DNA of 64,000 bases. Source: Thainema sp966674685 (GTDB taxonomy: Bacteria; Cyanobacteriota; Cyanobacteriia; Phormidesmidales; Phormidesmidaceae). Below the pieces are notes generated by a model. That model saw only the letters and a list, made by a program, of their open reading frames with translations. It was not told where the DNA came from and did not search any database. Made by a program: the position numbers and the translations under genes. Shown piece after piece: positions 1 to 7,182 of the stretch; within the stretch, counting starts at the first letter, position 1; every line of letters begins with the position of its first letter. The stretch covers positions 6,855 through 70,854 of the forward strand of contig CBKWJC010000026.1 in NCBI GenBank assembly GCA_966674685.1. The letters are read 5' to 3'.

Positions 1-1
1 A

Positions 2-169
2 GTTTTAGTCGATATTGGGGATATATATGCCGTCCTCACTTCAAGCACTCCCAACTCATCTGCTGAGCAGCTTAGTCAAACCTTTAAAGTTGGTGCTCCT
101 TTAGAAGCAAGAATTACTGAAGTGGACACAAAAAGATGGGGAGTTGTTCTAGAAAGCATAGACAACTGA
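2..169 (+). CDS. C-terminal end of a probable S1-like RNA-binding protein (partial)
   Basis: The frame is open from the window edge for 55 codons and stops at TGA 167-169; the start lies outside the window. The visible segments VLVDIGDIYAVL and FKVGAPLEARITEVD have the beta-strand pattern of an S1-type OB fold (a V.VDIG stretch, then FKVGD.L.ARI.EVD) and end in WGVVLESIDN. Resemblance to S1 domains is recognised by eye only, and the rest of the protein cannot be judged. It is on the same strand as ubiD, 92 bp upstream, so co-transcription is possible but unsupported. Confidence 0.45.
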   Translation, partial: VLVDIGDIYAVLTSSTPNSSAEQLSQTFKVGAPLEARITEVDTKRWGVVLESIDN

Positions 170-261
170 ACAACGATTCCTGTGCGGCCCTCAACCCAAT
201 TCGGCAGGATGCCACAAATCGCCCATAATAAAGAAGAAACGCTTTACAGTTCTTCATTAAC

Positions 262-1770
262 ATGGCACGAGACTTACGGGGATTCATCAAACAGCTCGAA
301 CAACGAGGTCAACTCCGCCGCATCACCGCCCTCGTTGATCCCGACCTAGAAATCGCCGAAATTTCCAACCGAATGTTGCAGTGCGGTGGGCCAGCCCTCC
401 TGTTTGAAAACGTCAAAGGCTCCCCCTATCCCGTCCTCGTCAACTCCCTCGGCACCGTCCAGCGCGTCTGCTGGGCCATGAATATGGAGCAGCCCGAAGA
501 ACTGGAAGACCTGGGCCGCAAGCTAGGAATGCTGCAACAGCCGAAGCCTCCCAAAAAGATTTCCCAGGCGATTGAATTCGGCAAAGTGCTCTTCGATGTC
601 GTCCGCGCCAAACCCGGTCGCGACCTGCTGCCCCCTTGCCATCAAGTGGTGCTGAAAGACGATCAGGTCGATCTAGATCAAATCCCGATGATTCGCCCCT
701 ACCCCGAGGACGCAGGCAAAATCGTTACCCTGGGGCTGGTAATTACCAAAGACTGCGAAACAGGTACACCCAACGTTGGCGTTTATCGGCTCCAGCTCCA
801 GTCGAAAACCACCATGTCCGTTCACTGGCTGTCGGTGCGGGGCGGAGCGCGTCACCTACGCAAAGCCGCTGAGCGAGGCAAGAAACTGGAAGTTGCGATC
901 GCACTTGGTGTTGATCCGCTGATCATCATGGCCGCTGCCACGCCAATTCCAGTAGACCTCTCCGAATGGCTGTTTGCCGGACTCTACGGTCAATCCGGCG
1001 TTAACCTTGCTAAGTGCAAAACCGTTGATCTGGAAGTCCCTGCCGATTCCGAGTTTGTCCTGGAAGGCACCATCACTCCCGGTGAAGAAGTACCCGATGG
1101 CCCCTTTGGCGACCACATGGGCTACTACGGCGTGGTCGAAGATTCGCCGCTGATCCACTTCCACTGCATTACCCACCGCAAAGATCCGATCTACCTCACG
1201 ACCTTCAGCGGTCGCCCCCCCAAAGAAGAAGCGATGATTGCGATCGCACTTAACCGCATCTACACCCCAATCCTGCGGCAGCAGGTGCCCGAAATCACTG
1301 ATTTCTTCCTGCCAATGGAAGCCCTCAGCTATAAGGCCGCCATTATCTCAATTGACAAAGCCTATCCCGGTCAGGCTCGCCGCGCAGCAATGGCGTTTTG
1401 GACGGCTCTGCCCCAGTTCACGTACACCAAGTTTGTCATCGTGGTGGACAAAGACATCAACATTCGCGATCCGCGCCAGGTGGTTTGGGCACTCACCTCC
1501 AAGGTCGATCCAGAACGCGATGTGTTCATCCTGCCCAATACGCCCTTTGACACGCTGGATTTCGCCAATGAAAAACTGGGCCTCGGCAGCCGCATGGGCA
1601 TCGACGCGACGACGAAGATTGGGCCAGAAACGGATCACGAATGGGGTAAACCACTGGAATCTGATCCCGAAGTGGCCGAAATGGTAGATCGGCGCTGGTC
1701 TGAGTATGGTCTAACGGACATCGAATTATCAGAAGTTGATCCCAATCTATTCGGCTACGACATCAGATAA
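262..1770 (+). CDS. ubiD: UbiD family decarboxylase
   Basis: 502 aa, the normal length for UbiD-type decarboxylases, which use prenylated FMN to decarboxylate 4-hydroxy-3-prenylbenzoate-type intermediates. In cyanobacteria this step belongs to plastoquinone (quinone) synthesis in the cytoplasm. The N-terminus MARDLRGFIKQLEQRGQL is typical of the family, and the PDGPFGDHMGYY segment around residue 275 corresponds to the conserved region that holds catalytic acidic residues. Spacing to neighbours suggests a monocistronic unit. No Shine-Dalgarno sequence is obvious upstream of the ATG, which is common in cyanobacteria. No adjacent ubiX flavin prenyltransferase is present. The family is certain; the exact substrate is inferred. 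Confidence 0.93.
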   Translation: MARDLRGFIKQLEQRGQLRRITALVDPDLEIAEISNRMLQCGGPALLFENVKGSPYPVLVNSLGTVQRVCWAMNMEQPEELEDLGRKLGMLQQPKPPKKISQAIEFGKVLFDVVRAKPGRDLLPPCHQVVLKDDQVDLDQIPMIRPYPEDAGKIVTLGLVITKDCETGTPNVGVYRLQLQSKTTMSVHWLSVRGGARHLRKAAERGKKLEVAIALGVDPLIIMAAATPIPVDLSEWLFAGLYGQSGVNLAKCKTVDLEVPADSEFVLEGTITPGEEVPDGPFGDHMGYYGVVEDSPLIHFHCITHRKDPIYLTTFSGRPPKEEAMIAIALNRIYTPILRQQVPEITDFFLPMEALSYKAAIISIDKAYPGQARRAAMAFWTALPQFTYTKFVIVVDKDINIRDPRQVVWALTSKVDPERDVFILPNTPFDTLDFANEKLGLGSRMGIDATTKIGPETDHEWGKPLESDPEVAEMVDRRWSEYGLTDIELSEVDPNLFGYDIR

Positions 1771-1847
1771 TCCGCTAGCTGCCATGTGTTGCAGCAGGAT
1801 GTTAACCTACTCTAGACTGAGATATACATAAGCAACTTGGCTATACT

Positions 1848-2078
1848 ATGAGCTATCGCGACATCATTACGATTGAGCCTGATAAACGTGGTGGCAAGCC
1901 CTGCATTCGTCGGATGCGGATTACAGTCTACGATGTTTTAGGTTGGTTAGCGGCTGGCATGTCGGTTGCGGAGATTATTGATGACTTTCCAGAATTGACG
2001 GAAACTGACATCCGTGCCTGCTTAGAGTTTGCGGCTGATCGTGATCATCGTTTAGTTGCGTCTGTGAGTGTTACTTGA
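1848..2078 (+). CDS. DUF433 domain antitoxin
   Basis: 76 aa. The sequence from IITIEPDKRGGKPCI to the ITVYDVLGWLAAGMS and EIIDDFPELTETDI segments is the classic DUF433 fold, a small helix-turn-helix-like antitoxin usually paired with a DUF5615 PIN-like toxin. The next frame starts with TTG overlapping this gene's TGA (2075-2078), the usual translational coupling of such pairs. The antitoxin looks intact and of normal length. Known members neutralise their partner and may autoregulate the operon; no operator is recognisable here. Confidence 0.88.
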   Translation: MSYRDIITIEPDKRGGKPCIRRMRITVYDVLGWLAAGMSVAEIIDDFPELTETDIRACLEFAADRDHRLVASVSVT

Positions 2079-2371
2079 AACTGCTTTTCGACCGAAATCT
2101 TAGCCGCAAACTGGTTAGTCGGCTCAACGATATTTTTCCTGAATCTAGCCATGTGCAATTTCATGAGCTAGCAGAAAAAACGGATACTGAGATTTGGGAT
2201 TTCGCTAGAGCAAACGACTTTTGTATCGTAACTCAAGATGCAGATTTGCTGAAAGAAGCCGATTATATGGCTCTCCACCCAAAGTGGTTTGGCTGCTATG
2301 TTGTCCAGTTTTCCGGGTCCATTTCACTATTACACTCTGTGTCAGAAGCTGATCAACTAAGCTTTTTTTAG
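2075..2371 (+). pseudogene. DUF5615 PIN-like toxin, probably frameshifted
   Basis: The open frame gives 98 aa. The first 60 residues match the family: KLLFDRNLSRKLVSRL with the first catalytic Asp, the HELAEKTDTEIWDFA region, and IVTQDADLL. After codon 2255 the family-like sequence continues in another frame: bases from 2257 read SRLYGSPPKVVWLLC, the expected 'RSLLYGSPPKVVWLR' strand. Further fragments (LCQKLIN, then KLFLETLDGLLQ near 2355-2395) lie in two frames. The printed frame instead ends in an atypical SISLLHSVSEADQLSFF. I infer at least one, probably several, indels: a decaying toxin beside an intact antitoxin. The alternative is a genuinely divergent C-terminus. The start codon is TTG. 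Confidence 0.65.
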
Positions 2372-2397
2372 AGACACTAGACGGGTTATTGCAGCAG

Positions 2398-3192
2398 ATG
2401 AGGTTCGCCATGCGTTTGTTTTCCCTAGCTAGCGCTACTATCGTTCTTGGGTTCTCCGTTACCTTACCCACTTCACCTGCACGGGCAGAAAATCTTGCTC
2501 AACTTCAGCAATTGCTCTCAACGCGGGAATGCCAAGGGTGTCAACTGCAAAATGCAGGACTGGTACATGCTGATTTAACGGGTGTTGATTTGAGCGGTGC
2601 AGATTTGACATTTGCGAATCTGAGTCAGGCGAATCTGGTTGGGGCCAATTTGAGTGGGGCCAATCTGACAGGTGCAATGCTACAAGGTGCGAATTTGAGT
2701 GGGGCGAATTTGAGTGGTGCCACGTTGAACGGGACGGATTTGCGTAGAGCCTATCTATATGGGGCCGATATGCAGGGCGTTGATATTAGCAGCACCTACA
2801 TTGAGCAAAGTATTGGGCTGCCAGACGGCATTCTCAGCTTTAATGATTACTATCGTTGGGGGATTGAAGCGGGACAGCAAGAAAATTATCCGGTTGCGGT
2901 TAATTATTTTACGCAGGCGATTCAGCTCCAGCCTGATTTTGCGCCAGCGTATTTGGCTCGTGCAGTTGCCCGCTACAAGATGATTGATGCGGAAGGCGCG
3001 ATCGCAGATTCAACTGCTGCTGCTGACTTGTTTGCCCAGCAGGGAGACTTGCAAAGCCAAGCGGCTGCTCAGCATTTTGTTGAGGAGATTTACGCAATTG
3101 AAGAAGCAGCGAGTAAGCCTCCCCGCGCTCGCGGTAGCTTTACCAGTTTGATTCAGGGTTTGGCTAGTTTGCTGATGCGGTTTGCTCTGTAG
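2398..3192 (+). CDS. Secreted pentapeptide-repeat protein with TPR-like C-terminus
   Basis: 264 aa from ATG 2398; a TTG at 2389 and an ATG at 2410 are alternatives. The N-terminus is a Sec signal peptide with cleavage expected after ARA (residue 30). A Cys pair (ECQGCQL) leads into about 17 pentapeptide repeats (residues 50-134, A-D/N-L-S/T-G), which should form a right-handed quadrilateral beta helix. A TPR-like segment follows (residues 160-235, with NYPVAVNYFTQAIQLQPDFAPAYLARAVARY). This cyanobacterial architecture is common in the periplasm or thylakoid lumen, but no biochemical role is established. It sits 27 bp after the toxin remnant and has its own start. Confidence 0.82.
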   Translation: MRFAMRLFSLASATIVLGFSVTLPTSPARAENLAQLQQLLSTRECQGCQLQNAGLVHADLTGVDLSGADLTFANLSQANLVGANLSGANLTGAMLQGANLSGANLSGATLNGTDLRRAYLYGADMQGVDISSTYIEQSIGLPDGILSFNDYYRWGIEAGQQENYPVAVNYFTQAIQLQPDFAPAYLARAVARYKMIDAEGAIADSTAAADLFAQQGDLQSQAAAQHFVEEIYAIEEAASKPPRARGSFTSLIQGLASLLMRFAL

Positions 3193-3237
3193 ATGTCAGT
3201 CTACAAGCCCATATCTTGCACCAAAATCCAGAAGGGT

Positions 3238-3339
3238 TATTTTGCCGTCGCGCGGCGGCAAATAATATCAAGTCCGGGTATAAGAACCCTGTTTAGTTTT
3301 TGTGAAACGCCTGCTAAGCAGGCGTTTCACAAAAACTAA
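3238..3339. repeat. Palindromic repeats: GC-rich hairpin plus variable-stem hairpin
   Basis: The gap between 3193 and 3688 has no gene. At 3238-3264 lies an imperfect GC-rich palindrome (TTTGCCG...CGGCAAA). From 3268 a TCAAGTC-type arm ending in AGAACCC leads into a perfect 22-bp stem with TAA loop at 3293-3339 (core GTGAAACGCCTGC). Similar arms and hairpins recur at about 4214, 4590, 22174 and 32979. It may also terminate transcription of the upstream gene. Confidence 0.75.
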
Positions 3340-3433
3340 TATCGTTTCTCTTAACCATTGCTACACGTCAATTGTTCAGTATCGTGAGGCGAGAGGCAAA
3401 TCGCACTTCAGGACTGGACTTATCTGTAGCGCT

Positions 3434-3538
3434 AAAGTAGGTTGGCATAAATAAACGCATTTCAAGAACCAGGGGAACGTCCCGGAGAGACATTCTCCCG
3501 GTTTTTAGGTTATGCATTTATTGACATGTAGCGACTTC
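3434..3538. repeat. MITE-like inverted-repeat element, copy B1
   Basis: The left arm AAGTAGGTTGGCATAAATAA pairs with a right arm ending TTGACATGTAGCGACTT. The inner arms contain CCAGGGG and CTCCCGG around a GC-rich centre. It matches elements at about 4316, 21895, 45601, 54101 and 63836. No protein is encoded, so it would depend on a transposase elsewhere if it is mobile. Confidence 0.75.
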
Positions 3539-3688
3539 AGTTCTACGGTCTCAAAAGGCAGGATTCAAGATGTGGATCGGTCAATCCGTGCAGTAATTCT
3601 TAAACGATAATGATGGTTTGTATGTGGCAAATGTGAAGCCCTGTGCACAAACTATTGGTTATCTGGACACCATTATCATCCTTTCTTC

Positions 3689-4114
3689 ATGCTGGTTTTT
3701 TGGTTTGTTTGTTTTGTGGTGCTGTTTGCAGCCACTGAGTTTTATCGCTGGCTGATTCATCTGATTGGCATTGATATGACAGGTTTTAACTTTGCTGAGC
3801 TGCCGCTGCCCGTCTACATTTTGGCTGGGGTAGCACTTGCGATCGCATCCAATTACTCCAAACAGACCGACCAACCGTTCCAGGATTCCGCCCCATCTCC
3901 ACCAGCTCCTCCTACGACCGCCTCGCCCCCCTTAACGTCTGAAGCATCTGCACAATCAACTTCTGCCAATTCACCCCGTTCCCTGACCGCCACCTCAGCC
4001 CCTAAAGTTCACGTACAATCGACCACTCCTCAACCGCAGAACAACGCATCCACCGTTTCTTACACCATCGATAAGGACAATCACCGCAGCGAGCGCCGAC
4101 CAAAAAGCCCCTGA
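3689..4114 (+). CDS. Small membrane protein with Pro/Thr/Ser-rich tail, unknown function
   Basis: 141 aa. Two hydrophobic segments are visible: residues 2-25 (FWFVCFVVLFAA) and about 40-58 (LPVYILAGVALAIASNY). A low-complexity tail rich in Pro, Ser, Thr and Ala (residues 62-120) follows. I do not recognise a domain. The tail is presumably exposed on one side of the membrane. The ATG at 3689 has no clear ribosome-binding site. It is flanked by repeat-filled gaps, so no operon context helps. Codon use looks like that of the neighbours. Confidence 0.6.
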   Translation: MLVFWFVCFVVLFAATEFYRWLIHLIGIDMTGFNFAELPLPVYILAGVALAIASNYSKQTDQPFQDSAPSPPAPPTTASPPLTSEASAQSTSANSPRSLTATSAPKVHVQSTTPQPQNNASTVSYTIDKDNHRSERRPKSP

Positions 4115-4213
4115 CTTGAATTAACAAATCAGGGGGGATGAACCGGAGACTTATCAGCGAAATCAATATCGCGATCTAAGTGGCTGCACATGGATACAAT
4201 GCATATCCAATTA

Positions 4214-4312
4214 TCAAGTCTGTGTATAGGAATCCAGTTCATCTTTTGTGAAGCGTTTGCTCCGCAAACGCTTCACAAAAAAGTGAAATATGGGTTTTCA
4301 ACCAGACTTGAC
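4214..4312. repeat. Variable-stem hairpin element
   Basis: Outer arms TCAAGTCTGTGTATAGGAA (from 4214) and AACCAGACTTGA (ending near 4312) enclose an 18-bp stem with TCC loop at 4243-4283 (core GTGAAGCGTTTGC / GCAAACGCTTCAC). The arms match those of the copies at 3268 and 4590, but the stem differs while remaining fully paired. Confidence 0.75.
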
Positions 4313-4315
4313 ATA

Positions 4316-4383
4316 AACACCGGGAAAGCACCCCGTCGGGGCATTCTCCCGGTGCTTAATGCGTTTACTTATGCCAACTTACC
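4316..4383. repeat. Truncated MITE-like element, copy B2
   Basis: The GC-rich core CACCGGG...CCCGGTG and the right arm AATGCGTTTACTTATGCCAA of the B family are present. The left arm is mostly missing, fused to or truncated by the neighbouring hairpin element that ends at 4312. Confidence 0.65.
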
Positions 4384-4589
4384 TCATACGGCATCCGTTT
4401 GAAAAATCCTGTCCTTATGTTTTCAACGTCAAGCACAGCCTGATATTCACAAAACATAATTGGGGTTATTTCTGGTTGGATTCGGCATAAAGTCGCTATC
4501 GAACGGCTGACAAGAAAATTGGGTTGTTTGGGTTTTGGTTTTTGAATTTTCGTCAATTGATGGCGCACAGCAACTGATATCAACTGATA

Positions 4590-4679
4590 TCAAGTCTATG
4601 CATCAGAACCCGATTGGCATCGTGCGAAATGCTGGCACAACTAGCATTTCGCACAATAACTAAAGGGTTAAACGAGCCG
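4590..4679. repeat. Variable-stem hairpin element downstream of the acidic DUF4168 gene
   Basis: The arm TCAAGTCTATGCATCAGAAC is followed by a 12-bp stem GTGCGAAATGCT / AGCATTTCGCAC (4622-4654) with a 9-base loop. It lies just beyond the stop of the minus-strand gene ending at 4684 and could act as its terminator. The stem sequence is unlike that of the other copies. Confidence 0.65.
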
Positions 4680-4683
4680 TAGT

Positions 4684-6066
4684 TTACTGAACTCCAGGAG
4701 CAGGCTGTGCCTCAGGCGCAGGTTCAACCTCTGGAGTGGGCTGTGCCTCAGGTGCGGGCTGTGCCCCAGGCGCAGGCTGAACACCAGGCGCAGGCTGCGC
4801 TTCAGGAGCGGGCTGCATCATTTCGATGATTTGCTCTTGCAGCACAGGGTTTTGCTGAACCATCGCCATGATTTCGGTAAAGCGTTGGGGTTCTAGACCC
4901 TCAGCCCGGATAGCCGCATCTTGCTCAGACAGCGTTTCGCTTTCAATGGTCTCGATCTGACTGACGATTTCCTCGTAAGATGCTTGCTCTTCAGGCGTCA
5001 TTTCAGTTGTAGGAGCCATACCTTCTGTTTGAGCTTGGTATAGCTCGTTGAACCGCTCAGGTGTTAAACCAGACTGAGCAATAATCGCATCAACTTCCTG
5101 ACGGGCAGACTGCTGTAGGCTTTGCAGTTTGGGGATAGCGCTAGCAAACTGCTCTAGTTCCTGCGGATCGACGGAGGTTTCGAGTCCGGTCGAGTCCTGT
5201 ACAGGTTCCGTCATTGCATCTGCATCAGATTCAACGCCAGCATCAGCGCCAGCATCAACCTCAGCATCTAGTTCGGCATCAACTTCAGCGTCCATTGCCC
5301 CAGGCATACTTTCAGGCATTGCCTCAGGCATGGTGGTGTCACTGATTTCTTCTGCGATCGCACCTTCAGTAGAGAGCGCGTCGCTCGTCTCAAGCGGTGC
5401 TTCTTCAGTAGGAGCAACTGCTTCTGTATCGGTTGAATCGGTTTCCAGACCAGCTTCAACGTCGGCCTCAACCTCCTCAACCGCAGCTTCATCGGTCGTA
5501 TCGCTCCACTCATCGGCACTTAGCTCATCGGTGGCTTCTACAGGCTCTTCAGAGATGGCTTCGGTTCCGGTCGCATCTTCGGTTGCATCCTCCTCAGAAC
5601 CGAGGATATCAGACTCCATCTCCATTGTTGCTTCGGGCATCGCTTCGGGCATGGAAGGTTCAGCCGCATCTAGCTCAACCTCAGATTCCATGCCTGCCTC
5701 CATTTCAGGAGATACTTCAGACTCCAATGAACCAACTTCTACATCGGCCTCTGCCTCAACTGACTCAGCTCCAGTGACTTCAGCTTCAGCTTCAGCGTCA
5801 ATGACTTCTGTTTCAGCAATTTCTTCTACTTCAGATTCAGATACGGCTGCGTCTCCAGCAGCTTCCTCTACATCAGACTCAATCGCCTCAACCGATTCAG
5901 TTTCAACCATATCCACTTCGGCGGCAGCACCAGACGATAGAGACTCAGTCTTGGAATCTTCTAACTCTGCTAGTGCAGGCAAGCTTAGGAACAGGCTAGC
6001 TCCCATCAGACTGGCTGCACCGGACAAAACCTTTAACCAGTGAGCAGAGTTTGGCGTGTTCAACAT
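4684..6066 (-). CDS. Secreted, highly acidic DUF4168-like protein
   Basis: 460 aa from the ATG at 6066, which has a good AGGAG sequence 9 bases upstream. The open frame continues further upstream, but only through repeat DNA. Residues 1-33 are a Sec signal peptide ending PALA. Residues 34 to about 310 are an intrinsically disordered region made almost wholly of Glu, Asp, Ala, Ser, Val and Thr, with repeated PEAMPE-type units. Residues about 313-418 resemble DUF4168 (ELEQFASAIPKL, SGLTPERFNEL, EGLEPQRFTEIMAMVQ). The last 42 residues are six-residue P-A-P-E/G-x-Q repeats. Function is unknown; such a charge density suggests a periplasmic or surface cation-binding or spacer role, which is speculation. 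A second DUF4168 protein lies at 61225. Confidence 0.8.
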   Translation of the reverse strand: MLNTPNSAHWLKVLSGAASLMGASLFLSLPALAELEDSKTESLSSGAAAEVDMVETESVEAIESDVEEAAGDAAVSESEVEEIAETEVIDAEAEAEVTGAESVEAEADVEVGSLESEVSPEMEAGMESEVELDAAEPSMPEAMPEATMEMESDILGSEEDATEDATGTEAISEEPVEATDELSADEWSDTTDEAAVEEVEADVEAGLETDSTDTEAVAPTEEAPLETSDALSTEGAIAEEISDTTMPEAMPESMPGAMDAEVDAELDAEVDAGADAGVESDADAMTEPVQDSTGLETSVDPQELEQFASAIPKLQSLQQSARQEVDAIIAQSGLTPERFNELYQAQTEGMAPTTEMTPEEQASYEEIVSQIETIESETLSEQDAAIRAEGLEPQRFTEIMAMVQQNPVLQEQIIEMMQPAPEAQPAPGVQPAPGAQPAPEAQPTPEVEPAPEAQPAPGVQ

Positions 6067-6175
6067 GTGCGTTGCTCCTGAATAAGCACTTCGACTCAGT
6101 ACTCTACAGGTGGAATGTAAAAAAAACGAAAAGATATTTAGGATTTTGTGAAATTTGTGCGATAGGCAGGGAAGC

Positions 6176-6262
6176 AAGGGGCTGTAGAGGATTGTAAAGG
6201 GTTGTAGAGGGTTGTAAAGGGAGTCAAGGGCAAATGGGGCAGTGCTTTGGCAGAGTGGAATG
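6176..6262. repeat. Tandem 12-bp-type repeats (GTAAAGGGTTGTAGAGG)
   Basis: Several consecutive units of the GGCTGTA(A/G)AGG type occur upstream of the acidic DUF4168 gene. The same family, read as CCCTTTACAGCC, recurs at 6440-6483, 12097-12240, 17073-17100, 27292-27316 and 58180-58215. No gene is seen in 6067-6488. Confidence 0.7.
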
Positions 6263-6439
6263 CACTGGGTTAGAGGGTGCCAAGGGATTCGGTAGTGAAG
6301 GGCTGTTGGCAAAGTAAAATGAAACGCACCGAATTAGGGGTTGTCAAGACGATAAAAGAAGTCGAGAGTAAGTTTAACTTAGCTAGCCAAAACTAAAATG
6401 CATCTCGCGCCTCACTCAGTCAAATGAAGACCACCTTGA

Positions 6440-6483
6440 TTCCCTTTACAGCCCTTTACAGTCCCTTACAGCCTTTACAGCCT
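6440..6483. repeat. CCCTTTACAGCC tandem repeats
   Basis: Four near-identical units (CCTTTACAGCCCTTTACAG and variants) lie directly after the stop of the histidine kinase fragment, between it and the acidic DUF4168 gene's promoter region. Confidence 0.7.
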
Positions 6484-6488
6484 ATTAC

Positions 6489-7182
6489 TTACTCAATCAA
6501 ACGCGCGATCGCAGTTATCAGATCATTTGGTTCGACAGGTTTACTGAGATAGTGCTGAAAACCAGCGGCTAGGGCTTTTTGCTGATTGACTTCTTCGGCA
6601 TAAGCGGTGAGTGCGATCGCAGTGAAGGGGAGCTGTGAATGGGTCTGTTCGGCAAAGTGAGATTTGATCCGTCGCATCAGCATATAGCCGTCCATGTCAG
6701 GCATCCCAATGTCGCTGATCAGCACATCAATTTTGGGGCTTGCCTGGGTGACGCGCTGTAGGGCTTCAATGGCAGATGACATGGATATAACGCTAGCTCC
6801 TGCCTCCTCCAGCACAAACACCAGCAGATTACGCGTGTCCGTATCATCATCCACAATCAGAATGCGTGCGCCCATCAGAGGATAAGCAGATGGCGGTGTC
6901 AGGAGGACGGGTTCTTTAACTTGGCGCTGCTCCGGATTTCTCAGCAGCGGTAGCCTAACGGTAAATGTGGCTCCCTGCCCCTCTCCTGGGCTATCGACCT
7001 GCACTGTACCGCCGTGTAATTCAACCAGTTGACGCACAATTGCTAAACCCAATCCTAAACCGCCAAATTTACGAGTGGTTTTACTGTCAGCTTGGCGAAA
7101 GCGCTCAAAAATATGGGGTAGAAACTGGGGAGTGATGCCTTGCCCAGTGTCGGTGACAGTAATTTGGGCATAGGCGTAATGA
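6489..7182 (-). pseudogene. C-terminal part of the hybrid histidine kinase (ATPase end + receiver)
   Basis: This frame continues the kinase that starts at 10866. On the minus strand from about 7182 it reads YAYAQITVTDTGQGITP, then FERFRQAD, FGGLGLGLAIV and HGGTVQVDS: the G1 and G2 boxes of the HATPase_c domain. A CheY-like receiver follows (ILIVDDDTDTRNLL, phosphoacceptor in VLISDIGMPDMDGY, and LSKPVEP with the conserved Lys). The first possible start, TTG at 7052, lies inside the ATP-binding domain and cannot give a working kinase alone. It could still yield a free receiver domain if translated. The pieces are separated by a frameshift near 7183, so the whole gene is 6489-10866. Confidence 0.8.

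Noticed and set aside
4190..4402. 70-codon frame on the plus strand
   Set aside because: It lies wholly inside repeats (hairpin element and truncated B2), so it is a chance frame.
5129..6043. 304-codon Ser-rich frame opposite the acidic DUF4168 gene
   Set aside because: It is the mirror of the Glu/Asp/Ala/Ser codons of the minus-strand gene, has no family resemblance, and the minus strand has signal peptide, ribosome-binding site and domain.
6067..6312. 82-codon upstream extension of the acidic DUF4168 gene
   Set aside because: It is built from GTAAAGGG/TGTAGAGG repeats and precedes a clear signal peptide with a good ribosome-binding site at 6066.
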